From contig JACRCJ010000102.1 of assembly GCA_016219075.1 (NCBI GenBank), positions 1-9,642 on the forward strand: a stretch of DNA of 9,642 bases, in the 5' to 3' direction. This DNA is from Deltaproteobacteria bacterium. GTDB lineage: Bacteria > Desulfobacterota > GWC2-55-46. The notes below the pieces were generated by a model, which was not told where the DNA came from, ran no database searches, and worked only from the letters and a program-made list of their open reading frames with translations. Both the position numbers and the translations under genes were made by a program. The stretch's first letter is position 1, and the number at the start of each line of letters is the position of its first letter. Below, piece after piece: positions 1 through 8,279 of this stretch.

Positions 1-1035
1 AGCCTGGTTGTGAATGACGTGAAGCAGATACGTGATGCGCTATTGTATTTTTCAGCCGGGGCTGTTGCGGTAGCCGCCTTCGGGCTCTATCAGGTCGCAA
101 ACGCCACCGCGGGGCAGCGCCTGGCTGAATATTATTACCGTATCGCGCATCATGAGGAGAGTGTGCTTAACGCAAACACCCTGACCATACAGACAAGCAT
201 CGCGTCCACGATAATCCTGTGTTTCTTCCTGGATGAAAAGTCCGTGTTTAAGAAGTGGGGAGGCTATTTCCTTGCCTATGTTTTTTTGCTCGGCGTGACG
301 TTTTTCACATTCTCCAAGGGCGGCTGGGCCGGCTTTGTTATAGGCACAGCGTCTTCGTTGATGCTGAACGCGAAAAGGATAGGCTTCATGAGATTGGCGG
401 CTTCGTCTCTGGCCTTCGCCGCCGCCGTGTTCCTTGCGCTCAGCAATATCCCATTTCTCGAAAAGATCCCCGAGGCTGTAGTACACCGCCTTTCCGAAGG
501 ACAGATGACAGGGAGCCTTCAGAGGATAGACTACTTTGAGGACGTATTCAGGCTGCTTTTCATGGAGCCGCCGGTCGTGCTGTTTACCGGGGCCGGTTTT
601 AAGAATTACATATATATGTTCCATGAAAAGCACCAGTTTTTTGCGCCCGGGGACAACTCACATAATCTGCTCTCATATCTTATCTTCGGTTCGGGGTTTT
701 CAGGCGCCGTCCTGATCTGCGCCCTTTTCGGTTCGATGTTCCGGGCGGCTTTCAAATGCAGGAGGGCCCTTCAAAGGCTTGACGGGTACAACGGGTCAAG
801 GACCCTGCATATAAACATGTTCATCTCCTGGCTGTCAGTGTCGGTCTGGTTTTCTTTCATATCCGCATACCCGATCTTTCATCATACATTTTGGATATTC
901 GCCGGGGTGGCGGGCAGATTTATCTACGACGTGGCGAAGGGTAAAAAGGGCATCGACGATCCCGGCCCTGCCGTAACATCCGGTTCCATGGCGGGGCTGG
1001 ACTTAACGGGCATAAGGCGACCCGGACGGAACTGA
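1..1035 (+). CDS. O-antigen ligase / polymerase-like membrane protein (5' partial)
   Basis: Multi-pass inner-membrane protein of the O-antigen ligase/Wzy-like superfamily, which joins or polymerises undecaprenyl-linked glycans on the periplasmic side. The frame is open to the left edge, so the true start lies outside; the first possible internal start is GTG at 10 and numbering here begins there. Hydrophobic segments lie near residues 9-29, 56-74, 84-120, 125-146, 217-245 and 270-303. Two family-like signatures are visible: TFSKGGWAGF (residues 100-109), resembling the T-x-S-R/K-G-x-W element of the Wzy_C domain, and the loop segment DNSHNLLSYLIFGSGFSG (215-232), resembling the conserved HN-x-x-L followed by a glycine-rich stretch. 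Family members usually have 10-12 membrane segments and 400 or more residues, so an N-terminal portion is probably missing. The next gene starts 29 bp downstream on the same strand. Ligase (WaaL) and polymerase (Wzy) cannot be separated by sequence inspection alone. Confidence 0.8.
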   Translation, partial: SLVVNDVKQIRDALLYFSAGAVAVAAFGLYQVANATAGQRLAEYYYRIAHHEESVLNANTLTIQTSIASTIILCFFLDEKSVFKKWGGYFLAYVFLLGVTFFTFSKGGWAGFVIGTASSLMLNAKRIGFMRLAASSLAFAAAVFLALSNIPFLEKIPEAVVHRLSEGQMTGSLQRIDYFEDVFRLLFMEPPVVLFTGAGFKNYIYMFHEKHQFFAPGDNSHNLLSYLIFGSGFSGAVLICALFGSMFRAAFKCRRALQRLDGYNGSRTLHINMFISWLSVSVWFSFISAYPIFHHTFWIFAGVAGRFIYDVAKGKKGIDDPGPAVTSGSMAGLDLTGIRRPGRN

Positions 1036-1064
1036 CCCGCTAAGAGGGTTTTTTATACGGAAAA

Positions 1065-2234
1065 ATGAAGATAGCCTATTTTTCAAACGGGGAGACCATC
1101 CATGACCAGAGGTTTTTTGACAGGTTCGAAGGCTCCGGCTGTGAGCTGCACATAATATCGTTCCAGAGCGGGCTTCTTGAGGCGAGGAGGAGAAACATGC
1201 TTCCTGAGCTAAGGGGCGCGCACCTGTACAATCTGCCTCTGGACAGGTTCGCGGGAGTGTCGTTCCTCGATAAATTACTGAATACGGTCAAGGGTGTTTT
1301 TTATTCACGGCGGGTAGTGCGCAATATCAGGCCTGACATCGTCATGGCCTGCCACATCATAGACAAATACGGATTCATTGCCGCGTTGACGAAAGCCCGC
1401 CCGCTGGTCCTGTTACCGGGCGGGACAGACGTGCAGATAACGTCGAAGACATCGAGGCTGCGCAGGCTTTTTATCAAATATGCCGTAAGGAGATCAGGGG
1501 TCATACTCGCGGACGCTGAGATCATCAAAAAGGAGTTGCTGGACCTTGTCCCTGGATATCCTGGGGACAAGATAAAGGTGACGCTTCTGCCCGGAGTGGA
1601 TCTGGATAAGTTCAACCCCTCTGTCCCAAAGGTGGAAATAACGAAAGAGCTGGGCTGGGAAAACAAGAAGATACTCATCATGACGAGGTCGATGATAGAC
1701 CGGGTTTACGGGATCGAATGTTTCCTTGAGGCTCTCGTCCGGGTGACAAGGGAGTTCCCCGATGTCAGGGTGATATTTTGTGGCGATGGCCCTTACAGGC
1801 AGAGCCATATGGAGTTTTTGAAAAGGAATAAGATTAACGAATACGCCTATTTCGCCGGGCACGTCGAGAACGGCAGCCTCGCGGCCTTCCTCAATGCCGC
1901 CGACATATACGTTTCGAGCTCGCTTAGCGATGGGACGCCTCTGTCGCTCCTTGAGGCCATGGCCTGCAGGCTCCCCGTCGTCGTAACCGACGTCCCTGCA
2001 GTGATGGAGTGGGTAAAAGACGGCTATAACGGATATGTCGTGCCGAGGAAAGACCCTGAAGCCCTGGCCGGAAAGATAATCGCGCTGCTGCGAAATGACG
2101 GACTTCGCGAGGCGATGGCCAGGGAGAACCACAGGATAGCCCGCGAGCGGATAGATATAGAAAGGAACTTTGAAAAATTGATGCAGACACTCTACGAAAC
2201 TCTGAACGAACACAGAAAAGAAAGAGGGATATGA
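1065..2234 (+). CDS. GT4-type glycosyltransferase (GT-B fold)
   Basis: Retaining glycosyltransferase of the GT4 type, transferring a sugar from a nucleotide-sugar donor to a growing glycan in the cytoplasm. The 389-residue length fits the family. The N-terminal Rossmann domain starts MKIAYFSNGE and contains the LLPGGTDVQ segment (116-124). The C-terminal donor-binding domain carries LPGVDLDKF (175-183), GDGP (240-243) and the family signature SDGTPLSLLEAM, in which D289 and E297 occupy the two acidic positions of E-x7-E. The first acid is Asp rather than Glu, a variant I believe is seen in GT4 members. The ATG at 1065 has only a weak Shine-Dalgarno (GGA at 1059-1061, GAGGG further upstream). 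The stop overlaps the start of the next gene by 4 bp, indicating translational coupling. Donor and acceptor sugars cannot be inferred. Confidence 0.9.
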   Translation: MKIAYFSNGETIHDQRFFDRFEGSGCELHIISFQSGLLEARRRNMLPELRGAHLYNLPLDRFAGVSFLDKLLNTVKGVFYSRRVVRNIRPDIVMACHIIDKYGFIAALTKARPLVLLPGGTDVQITSKTSRLRRLFIKYAVRRSGVILADAEIIKKELLDLVPGYPGDKIKVTLLPGVDLDKFNPSVPKVEITKELGWENKKILIMTRSMIDRVYGIECFLEALVRVTREFPDVRVIFCGDGPYRQSHMEFLKRNKINEYAYFAGHVENGSLAAFLNAADIYVSSSLSDGTPLSLLEAMACRLPVVVTDVPAVMEWVKDGYNGYVVPRKDPEALAGKIIALLRNDGLREAMARENHRIARERIDIERNFEKLMQTLYETLNEHRKERGI

Positions 2235-3649
2235 AGATAGCGCTTGCAAATCCGGTAGAGTCGAATAACAGGCAGGGAAACGTCGTAGGATATCCCAACA
2301 TGGGATTATTGTCGCTCATAAGCTATGTCCGCGAAAAGACGAAGGGTGACGAGGTGCAGATCGAATACATCGAGACCATGCCCATGGACAGGCATATCCG
2401 CATGGTCGAGAAGATCAAGCCGGATATCTACGGCATCTCCTTCGCCTCCCATACGCTGACGTACAAGAAAAACCCGTACGCGCTCATAAACGAGATCAAG
2501 AGCAGGTTCCCTGGTCTGCCCGTCATCTGCGGGGGAACGCATCCGACGGCCATGCCCGAGGACGTCCTCGAAAGGTCAAGAGCCGACATTGTGTGCATAG
2601 GAGAGGGCGAGGAGACGTTCCTTGAGCTTATAGCCTATTTCCAGGGCGGTATCCGCTCGCTCAGCGAAATAAAAGGGATAGCCTACCGTGGTGAAAACGG
2701 CGAGTTCATAAGGACTGCGAAAAGGAAGTTCTGCGACATAAATTCTCTTCCCATGCCCGCGTGGGACATAATCGACCTGAACAACTATTCGGGGCCTCAC
2801 CTCAGGAAGACCGGCGGCTACGCCACCTGCGTGCTTTCGAGCAGGGGGTGCCCCTTCAACTGCGTTTACTGCTCGAACCCTATCTGGAGGACGGACAAGC
2901 CATGGTTCAGGATGAAAGACCCGAAGTTTGTCGTAAAGGAGATAGGCTATCTGTACGACAGGGGGGTGCGCGAGATATACATCCGCGCCGACGAGCTGAA
3001 CCCTAACGTCGGATGGTGCCTGAAGCTGTGCAGCGAAATAAAAAAGGCGGGCTGGAAAGACCTCTACTTCCAGTGCAACCTCAGGGTGGACGCAATAAAT
3101 GATGAGCTCGCCTCAGCGCTTGCGGATATAAACTGTTGGCTCGTATATCTGGGCATAGAGAGCGTGAACCAGCGGGTGATAGACGGCATCGACAAGCGGT
3201 TCAAGGTCGAAAAGGTCCCCGAGGTCTGCAAGGTCCTAAAGAAATACGGCATTCAGATATTCGGGTACATGATGCTCTATCAGGTCTGGGAGGAGAACAA
3301 AGAGCTTAGGTGGGAGACCCCCAGCGAGGTCGATAATACGATAAGGACGACATGGAGGCTTTCAAGGGCGAATCTGCTCGATTATATCTCCTGGCAATTC
3401 GCTACCCCTATGCCGGGGGCGCGCCTGTGGGACATCGCCGTCAGGCACAACCTGATGAAAAAGGAGATGAAGGGCGTGTGGGACATAAACATGCGCATCC
3501 CCGGCGTAAGCGAAAGGAGAATGACCCGGCAGCGCCTCCTCGGGTTTTTGATGCAGGGCTATTTCGCGGCGCGCAAGGGACGCATAAACTGGCGTATGTG
3601 GAAGAGGATACTCAGAAAGATGTCATATGTAGTGAGATCGCTGGGGTAA
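2231..3649 (+). CDS. B12-binding domain radical SAM protein (first of two)
   Basis: Class B-like radical SAM enzyme: an N-terminal cobalamin-binding domain followed by a radical SAM barrel. The B12 domain covers roughly residues 1-140, with a Rossmann-type strand-turn segment VICGGTHPTAMPED (98-111) and the GEGEETF signature (124-130) typical of these proteins. The 4Fe-4S cluster motif is C-x3-C-x2-C at C207, C211 and C214, within SSRGCPFNCVYCSNP. The C-terminus is basic (ending in KRILRKMSYVVRSLG). Known relatives catalyse methylation of unactivated carbons, ring rearrangements or methylthiolation; here the setting between glycosyltransferases suggests modification of a sugar, lipid carrier or glycan, which is inference. 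AGAGGG sits just upstream of the ATG at 2231, which overlaps the preceding stop as ATGA. The stop is followed by a palindrome-rich gap. The substrate is unknown. Confidence 0.88.
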   Translation: MKIALANPVESNNRQGNVVGYPNMGLLSLISYVREKTKGDEVQIEYIETMPMDRHIRMVEKIKPDIYGISFASHTLTYKKNPYALINEIKSRFPGLPVICGGTHPTAMPEDVLERSRADIVCIGEGEETFLELIAYFQGGIRSLSEIKGIAYRGENGEFIRTAKRKFCDINSLPMPAWDIIDLNNYSGPHLRKTGGYATCVLSSRGCPFNCVYCSNPIWRTDKPWFRMKDPKFVVKEIGYLYDRGVREIYIRADELNPNVGWCLKLCSEIKKAGWKDLYFQCNLRVDAINDELASALADINCWLVYLGIESVNQRVIDGIDKRFKVEKVPEVCKVLKKYGIQIFGYMMLYQVWEENKELRWETPSEVDNTIRTTWRLSRANLLDYISWQFATPMPGARLWDIAVRHNLMKKEMKGVWDINMRIPGVSERRMTRQRLLGFLMQGYFAARKGRINWRMWKRILRKMSYVVRSLG

Positions 3650-3689
3650 TCGTGGGCTTTAATAAACCTTTTTACAGGTTTTTGAAAAC

Positions 3690-3720
3690 AAATGTCGTTG
3701 CGAGCGCAGCGACATTTTTT
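3690..3720 (+). terminator. Possible intrinsic terminator or attenuator within the operon
   Basis: A stem of up to 12 bp (3690-3701 with 3706-3717, tetraloop GAGC) runs straight into a T stretch ending at 3720, which is the layout of a Rho-independent terminator. The T-run is also the left arm of a second perfect hairpin (3713-3722 with 3729-3738), so the two folds exclude each other. It may be a partial terminator after the first radical SAM gene, or simply part of a repeat element. Confidence 0.4.
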
Positions 3721-3811
3721 GCAGGACAGCAAAAAATGAATGCGGAGCATTATGCGAGGCAGCCCGTGGGGGCGAGCCACAGGATGGGGCGAGATAACCG
3801 ATCTCGTCCCA
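3690..3811 (+). repeat. Palindrome cluster (REP/MITE-like) inside the operon
   Basis: The 253-bp gap between the two radical SAM genes holds several inverted repeats and no convincing coding sequence. (i) 3690-3701 pairs with 3706-3717 (arms beginning AAATGTCG and ending CGACATTT, loop GAGC, one G-T wobble), followed by T residues. (ii) 3713-3722 pairs perfectly with 3729-3738 (CATTTTTTGC / GCAAAAAATG), so it competes with (i). (iii) 3739-3743 with 3747-3751 (AATGC / GCATT). (iv) 3786-3795 with 3801-3810 (GGGGCGAGAT / ATCTCGTCCC, one wobble). The TTGCGAGCG-x-AGCGA pattern resembles dispersed palindromic repeats common in many bacterial genomes; that identification is from memory of the pattern, not a search. 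It may be an inserted repeat element, an mRNA-stabilising structure, or an attenuator. Confidence 0.6.
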
Positions 3812-3902
3812 GGTAAATTCACTTGGAGAGTTGGTTCGTTGCAAAAATAGTGACGAAAAACCGCTTTTTCAGCAACCTGCTGAAATAATCAGGGTGGTAA
3901 AC

Positions 3903-5327
3903 ATGAGAGTATCTTTGTTTGACGCGGGCCAGGGGCCGCAAAGCTTCAAGACCTTTGGAAAGTCATATTGGACCTCCATACCCCATTACGGCCTGTGCGC
4001 CCTGTCCGCGTCCGCGAAGGCCGCCGGACACACGGTTTCGCTGGTGGACATACGGCAGGTATCGGACTATGGCGAGCTGGAGGGCGCCATAGAAAGGCAA
4101 GACCCCGAAGTGGTCGGATTGAGCATGCGTACTTGCGACGAGCTATTCCTCTCAGACATTGCAGAGCGTATAAAAAAGATCAACCCAAAGGCCGCCGTCA
4201 TAGTCGGAGGGGTACACGTCGGGATAGCCTGGGATAGGCTCCAGAAAGACAAAAATTATGATTACCTGGTCGCGGGCGAAGGGGAGGGGACGTTCCCAAA
4301 GCTTCTCTCCTATCTAAGCCACGGGGATAAAAGAGGGCTGAATTTCCTGAGCGAGAAGGTCATAAGGGGGGAGCCTATGGACATGGACTCTTTGCCTTTC
4401 ATCGACAGGGAGCTCTATCCGTTTGCCGAATGTGTCAGGCACCCCAATTACCCGGGGATACTGCCCGCCCCCATGATAACTATGATATCGAGCCGCGGAT
4501 GCCCTTACGGCTGCAAGTACTGCGCCCCGTCCGAGAGGTCGAGTGACGACGCGCTTTTCGGCAGAAAATTGAAGTACGCCTCGGTGGACAGGGTGATGGA
4601 AGAGCTGAAGTACCTCAGGGATAAATATAATTTCAGGTCCATAAAGTTCTATGATTACACATTCACGATAAACAGGAGCTGGGTCCAGGAATTCTGCAGG
4701 AAGTACAGGGATAACGGCTTCGACCAGAAGTTCGCCATACAGACGCGCGCCGACCTGATCGTCAAAAACCAGGACCTGATACGCGATCTGAGCGCGGCTG
4801 GGCTCAAGATAGCGATAGTAGGCTATGAATCGGGCAGCGACAAGGTGCTCGAATCGCTTGGAAAGAAGATCACGACCGAGCAGAACCTCGCGGCCGCTGA
4901 AATCCTGAGGAAGCATAAGGTCATCAACGTGGCCAACTTCATGCTCGGTACCCCTTTCGAGAGCAGGAATGACGTGGACCTGACGGTCAGGCACGCGCGC
5001 AAGATGAAGCCTGACATCGTATCCGTCTCCTTCTACACGCCCATCGAAGGGACAGCCTTATACGACTATATAGCTGAGCACGGTCTTTCTCTGGTGAAGT
5101 CCGCCAACGATCTGTACACCTATGCTCCGGATTTCAGGAGGATCAAGGGGATCGACTACAATTATCTCAGAAAGGCCTCGATAAAGATGCTCTCAAGCAG
5201 GATCCCGGTGCCTTTTCTGGGCTATCTCGCATTCCTGCTGTACGCAAAGACAAAAAAGCATGTTGTCTTAAGGGAATACCTTACCTGGGTGTATACAAAA
5301 TATGTCAATTCCATGAGCGGAAGATGA
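3903..5327 (+). CDS. B12-binding domain radical SAM protein (second of two)
   Basis: A second cobalamin-binding radical SAM enzyme, 474 residues. The frame stays open upstream to a TTG at 3831, but the ATG at 3903 is preferred: it has a purine-rich AGGGTGG about 8 nt upstream, and the protein from there (MRVSLFDAG) begins with the normal first beta strand of the B12 domain. The B12-binding domain covers about residues 1-140, with VGGVHVG (101-107) and AGEGEGTF (124-131). The cluster-binding cysteines are C200, C204 and C207 in SSRGCPYGCKYCAPS. Later segments such as FAIQTRADLI and GYESGSDKVLESLGKK match the usual radical SAM barrel strands of this class. It is not a close duplicate of the gene at 2231; beyond shared motifs the sequences differ. 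Likely role is modification of a glycan or lipid intermediate, by context only. The GT4 gene follows 32 bp later. Confidence 0.88.
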   Translation: MRVSLFDAGQGPQSFKTFGKSYWTSIPHYGLCALSASAKAAGHTVSLVDIRQVSDYGELEGAIERQDPEVVGLSMRTCDELFLSDIAERIKKINPKAAVIVGGVHVGIAWDRLQKDKNYDYLVAGEGEGTFPKLLSYLSHGDKRGLNFLSEKVIRGEPMDMDSLPFIDRELYPFAECVRHPNYPGILPAPMITMISSRGCPYGCKYCAPSERSSDDALFGRKLKYASVDRVMEELKYLRDKYNFRSIKFYDYTFTINRSWVQEFCRKYRDNGFDQKFAIQTRADLIVKNQDLIRDLSAAGLKIAIVGYESGSDKVLESLGKKITTEQNLAAAEILRKHKVINVANFMLGTPFESRNDVDLTVRHARKMKPDIVSVSFYTPIEGTALYDYIAEHGLSLVKSANDLYTYAPDFRRIKGIDYNYLRKASIKMLSSRIPVPFLGYLAFLLYAKTKKHVVLREYLTWVYTKYVNSMSGR

Positions 5328-5359
5328 ATTCGACCTTTCGCAAAAACGGGCTTTGACGG

Positions 5360-6490
5360 ATGGGAAAGATAAGACTCCTCCATGTGGTCCCCTCTTTAAA
5401 CAAAGGCGGGCAGGAAAAGCAGCTTTTCGAGCTTGTAAGAAGGCTTGACAAGCGGCGCTACGACATCATGGTGGTAAGCCTCTCGGACGGCTGCTTCTGG
5501 ACAAAAGAGATATCGAGATATGCCAGGTGCGTGGAGATCGAAAGGAAAGGGCGTGTGGAGCTGAAAAGGCTTGTGAGGCTCGTAAGGCTCATGAGGGAGT
5601 TCGGCCCCGACATCGTCCAGTGTTGGAGCTATTCCGCCATAGCCTACGGCATAAGCGGCGCGCTTGCAAGCTCAGTGCCGATAAAGATCATAACGGTCAG
5701 GGGAAAGGAGAGGTGCAAAAACGCAGCGATATACCTTGCGAACAATGCCTTTTACAGGTTAAGCGACCTTGTCATATACAACTCCACCGAAGCCTTGAAC
5801 TACGAAAGGACCCTCTACCGGCTGCCCGAGCGTAAATCAAAGGTCATCCTTAACGGGGTCGATACCGGTGAGTTCAGCCCCGTACGTCCCGAAGACAGGT
5901 CCAGCGTGCTGGGCATCCGCATCCCTGAAAACTACAAGGTGATAGGCACAGCAGCGAGCCTTACCAAGAGAAAAAATCTTACAATGTTTTTTGACTGCGC
6001 TCACGAGATGCTTAAAATTGACGCTGGCTTCGTCTTCGTCCTCGCGGGCGAAGGGGAGCTGGAAAAAGAGTTGAAAGGCTATGCCAGGTCTCTGGGCATT
6101 GATGGCTCGGTCCACTTCGCCGGGCGCCGTAATGACATACCCAGCCTGCTTGGGTGCTTTGATGCCTTCTGGCTGACCTCAAAGGAAGAGGGTACGCCGA
6201 ACTCGATCCTGGAGGCGATGGCCGCCGGGGTGCCGGTGGTCGCTACAGACGTCGGCGGGAACCGGGAGATAATCGAGCACCCTATAAACGGCTACCTTGT
6301 CACTTTAAACGATGTGAAGCGTATGGCTGGTCTTACGATGAAGGTTTTAGGAAACAGGCCGGAAAGGGAAAGGGTCGTAGAGAACGCCTTGGAGACGGTA
6401 CGCATGAAGTTCGACATGAGAAGGATGGTCGAGGATTATGACAACGCCTATCGAGCCTTTTACGAGGTAAATGCGTGCGGGTCTCGGTAG
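5360..6490 (+). CDS. GT4-type glycosyltransferase (GT-B fold), second copy
   Basis: GT4-type retaining glycosyltransferase of 376 residues, cytoplasmic or membrane-associated. The N-terminal acceptor domain opens with IRLLHVVPSLNKGGQEKQ, the glycine-rich GGQEKQ loop (16-21) being typical for GT4. The donor domain includes NGVDTGEFSP (165-174), the segment RKNL after strand GTAASL (around 196-207), GEGEL (230-234) and the complete E-x7-E signature EGTPNSILE with E277 and E285. The following GVPVVATDVGG is also standard. It differs clearly from the GT4 at 1065, so the two probably add different sugars. The ATG at 5360 lacks a strong Shine-Dalgarno (GACGG touches the start), so translation may be modest or coupled to the preceding gene. 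The 3' end overlaps the Wzi-like gene by 16 bp. Confidence 0.9.
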   Translation: MGKIRLLHVVPSLNKGGQEKQLFELVRRLDKRRYDIMVVSLSDGCFWTKEISRYARCVEIERKGRVELKRLVRLVRLMREFGPDIVQCWSYSAIAYGISGALASSVPIKIITVRGKERCKNAAIYLANNAFYRLSDLVIYNSTEALNYERTLYRLPERKSKVILNGVDTGEFSPVRPEDRSSVLGIRIPENYKVIGTAASLTKRKNLTMFFDCAHEMLKIDAGFVFVLAGEGELEKELKGYARSLGIDGSVHFAGRRNDIPSLLGCFDAFWLTSKEEGTPNSILEAMAAGVPVVATDVGGNREIIEHPINGYLVTLNDVKRMAGLTMKVLGNRPERERVVENALETVRMKFDMRRMVEDYDNAYRAFYEVNACGSR

Positions 6491-7995
6491 GGGTGCGTGT
6501 CTCATCTTGTTTGAAAAATGCCTTCCTTGCCCTGGCCTTTGTACTATCGGCCTGGGCCTGTTGTTCAGCCGACGCAGATATCCCTGTCGGCAGTTCCGCG
6601 TACGATGATTTCGAGCTGCTTGAGCTTAAAGGCCTTCTCAAAAGCGGGATGCTTTCCACCAGACCCTTTAGCCGCTCCGAAGGAGCAAGGCTTTTAAAAG
6701 AAGCGATGGAAGGCTGGGACAAGCTGCCTGAAGAGGAAAAGGCCCGCAAGCGGGCCGAAAAGACTATAAAAAGACTCTCAAGGGAGTTTGGCCTGCAAGC
6801 AAGACCCGATGGGGCCTATCTGAAACCGGCGGGGCGGCCTTACTCAAAAATGGTCTACTCAGACGGAGCGCCGTATTTTCTGAGCGTAAACAATAACGGT
6901 GATTTGTACACCGATGGCTTTAACTTCAGGGCGGGCTTTTCAACGGAGGCCGGTTTTTCCGGCCTCTCACTGGTATTAGGCCCCGAGTACAGGGCCGATT
7001 CCGACGGCTCCAGGCTGGAGTTTGTCTACGGATACGCGATGCTCAGGTTTGCCGGGATTGAGCTGATGGCCGGAAAGGAGCCTATGTGGTGGGGGCCGGG
7101 CTACCACGGAGCCTTGCTCCTTACCAATAACGCCAAGCCATTAGACATGATAAGGCTCACCTCCAGCCATCCCTTCCTGCTCCCGTGGATATTCGAGTGG
7201 TTCGGCCCTCTAAAGCCTACCTTCTTTCTTGCCAGACTTGAAAAGGAAAGGGATTTCCCAAGGGCCAATCTTCTCGGCATGAGGCTTGATTTCAAGCCTA
7301 CGCCGAGGTTCCGCTTCGGCCTAAACAGGGTGTTCATGTTCGGGGGGGAAGGGCGTAAAAGCCTGGGCGTCTCCGACTGGTTCAAGGTCTTTATCGCTTC
7401 AGACAGCGCCGAGCACTCGGACTCTTCGACAAACGGCAACCAGATAGTTTCGCTGGACGCCTCATATGTTTATGTGAACGAGTGGAGCCTTCTTCCCTTT
7501 TCCGGGATCAAGGTCTACACCGAATGGGGGGCCGAGGACTCCTCCGGAGATACGAAGACCCCGACCGGGCGGGCGAACATCTACGGGGCGTATGTCGACG
7601 AGCCTTTTTGGCTTGCAAATACCGATCTACGGGTTGAGTGGGCAAATACGGCCAGAAACGCCAGGTACGGCCCCCTGTGGTACAGCCACGTCGTATACAA
7701 CTCCGGCTACACGCACGAGGGCAGAATCATAGGACATCATATGGGAACCGATGCGCGCAACCTCTTCGCAAGGGCCCAGCTCCGCCTTGAGGATGCGGTC
7801 ATTGGGCTGGAGTACGACGTGGAAAGGTCCGGCATCCACGGGGCTTCAGAGGCCAAAAAGAGGTGGGTGGGGCTGGACCTGGCATACATCTATAAGAGAG
7901 CGACGCTGAAAACCGGCCTTGGCCTCACAGACCAGATCAACGGTACATCCGCCGAAGGCCCTACAGGATGGGCCAGCATCACTTTTGATTTTTGA
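6475..7995 (+). CDS. wzi: Wzi-like capsule assembly outer-membrane beta-barrel protein
   Basis: Outer-membrane protein of the capsule assembly Wzi family, which in Escherichia coli is a beta-barrel lectin that anchors capsule at the cell surface. Residues 1-34 form a signal peptide (hydrophobic core about 16-28; likely cleavage after A-D-A at 32-34, mature start DIPVGS). The helical N-terminal part (ELLELKGLL... RPFSRSEGARLL) and the signature GKEPMWWGPGYHG (200-212) followed by LLLTNNAKPLDMIRL are characteristic. Many alternating polar/aromatic beta strands follow and the protein ends in ...ITFDF, the terminal Phe typical of barrel proteins inserted by BamA. At 506 residues it is close to the E. 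coli protein. The GTG at 6475 is chosen because GAGGT (6464-6468) lies 6 nt upstream; a second GTG at 6493 is possible. Last gene of the operon, followed by a terminator. The symbol is by family only; substrate glycan unknown. Confidence 0.85.
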   Translation: MRVSVGVRVSSCLKNAFLALAFVLSAWACCSADADIPVGSSAYDDFELLELKGLLKSGMLSTRPFSRSEGARLLKEAMEGWDKLPEEEKARKRAEKTIKRLSREFGLQARPDGAYLKPAGRPYSKMVYSDGAPYFLSVNNNGDLYTDGFNFRAGFSTEAGFSGLSLVLGPEYRADSDGSRLEFVYGYAMLRFAGIELMAGKEPMWWGPGYHGALLLTNNAKPLDMIRLTSSHPFLLPWIFEWFGPLKPTFFLARLEKERDFPRANLLGMRLDFKPTPRFRFGLNRVFMFGGEGRKSLGVSDWFKVFIASDSAEHSDSSTNGNQIVSLDASYVYVNEWSLLPFSGIKVYTEWGAEDSSGDTKTPTGRANIYGAYVDEPFWLANTDLRVEWANTARNARYGPLWYSHVVYNSGYTHEGRIIGHHMGTDARNLFARAQLRLEDAVIGLEYDVERSGIHGASEAKKRWVGLDLAYIYKRATLKTGLGLTDQINGTSAEGPTGWASITFDF

Positions 7996-8032
7996 AAACG
8001 TAAGGGGCTGCGTGAGATAAAAAAAGGGGTTG

Positions 8033-8057
8033 GGGTTGGCAAGCCAACCCTTTTTTT
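8033..8057 (+). terminator. Rho-independent terminator after the polysaccharide operon
   Basis: GGGTTGG (8033-8039) pairs with CCAACCC (8044-8050) around loop CAAG and is followed by seven T residues (8051-8057). It lies 37 bp after the Wzi-like stop codon. An A-run on its left side (8019-8025) means it could also act on the minus strand. Confidence 0.88.
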
Positions 8058-8226
8058 ATTTAAGGAGATTAAAGGTTTATAAAGCGATCAGCCAGTATCT
8101 CTGGTTCTTTGTCTTTGGCCAAACCGCTACGAGAAACGCAGTTTTTTTCTAATCTGGAGACGGTTTCTAAGAAAATAATGGATTTCATTGACTCTACAAG
8201 TTATTCTTAACGGCTGAGTCCGGTCT

Positions 8227-8245
8227 TATGGAATGTTTATCCATA
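8227..8245 (+). repeat. Short hairpin in the intergenic region
   Basis: TATGGA (8227-8232) pairs with TCCATA (8240-8245) around a 7-nt loop. It lies upstream of the three-stem element at 8280. A TATAAA at 8253-8258 follows, but no good -35 partner was seen. The rest of 8058-8279 shows no coding sequence that I can support. Confidence 0.35.
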
Positions 8246-8279
8246 GAGGTAGTATAAAAAGGTGTGTAAATAAGTAGAA

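Noticed and set aside
1494..2249. 251-codon minus-strand frame
   Set aside because: Shadow of the GT4 gene; the plus-strand product carries clear family motifs.
3690..3811. CRISPR array
   Set aside because: The palindromes differ from each other in sequence and spacing; there are no regular repeats and spacers.
3352..3816. 154-codon plus-strand frame crossing the end of the first radical SAM gene
   Set aside because: It lies mostly inside the radical SAM gene in another frame, then runs through the palindromes; no family resemblance.
6333..6749. 138-codon minus-strand frame over the GT4/Wzi junction
   Set aside because: Low-complexity Ser/Arg-rich product antisense to two well-supported genes.
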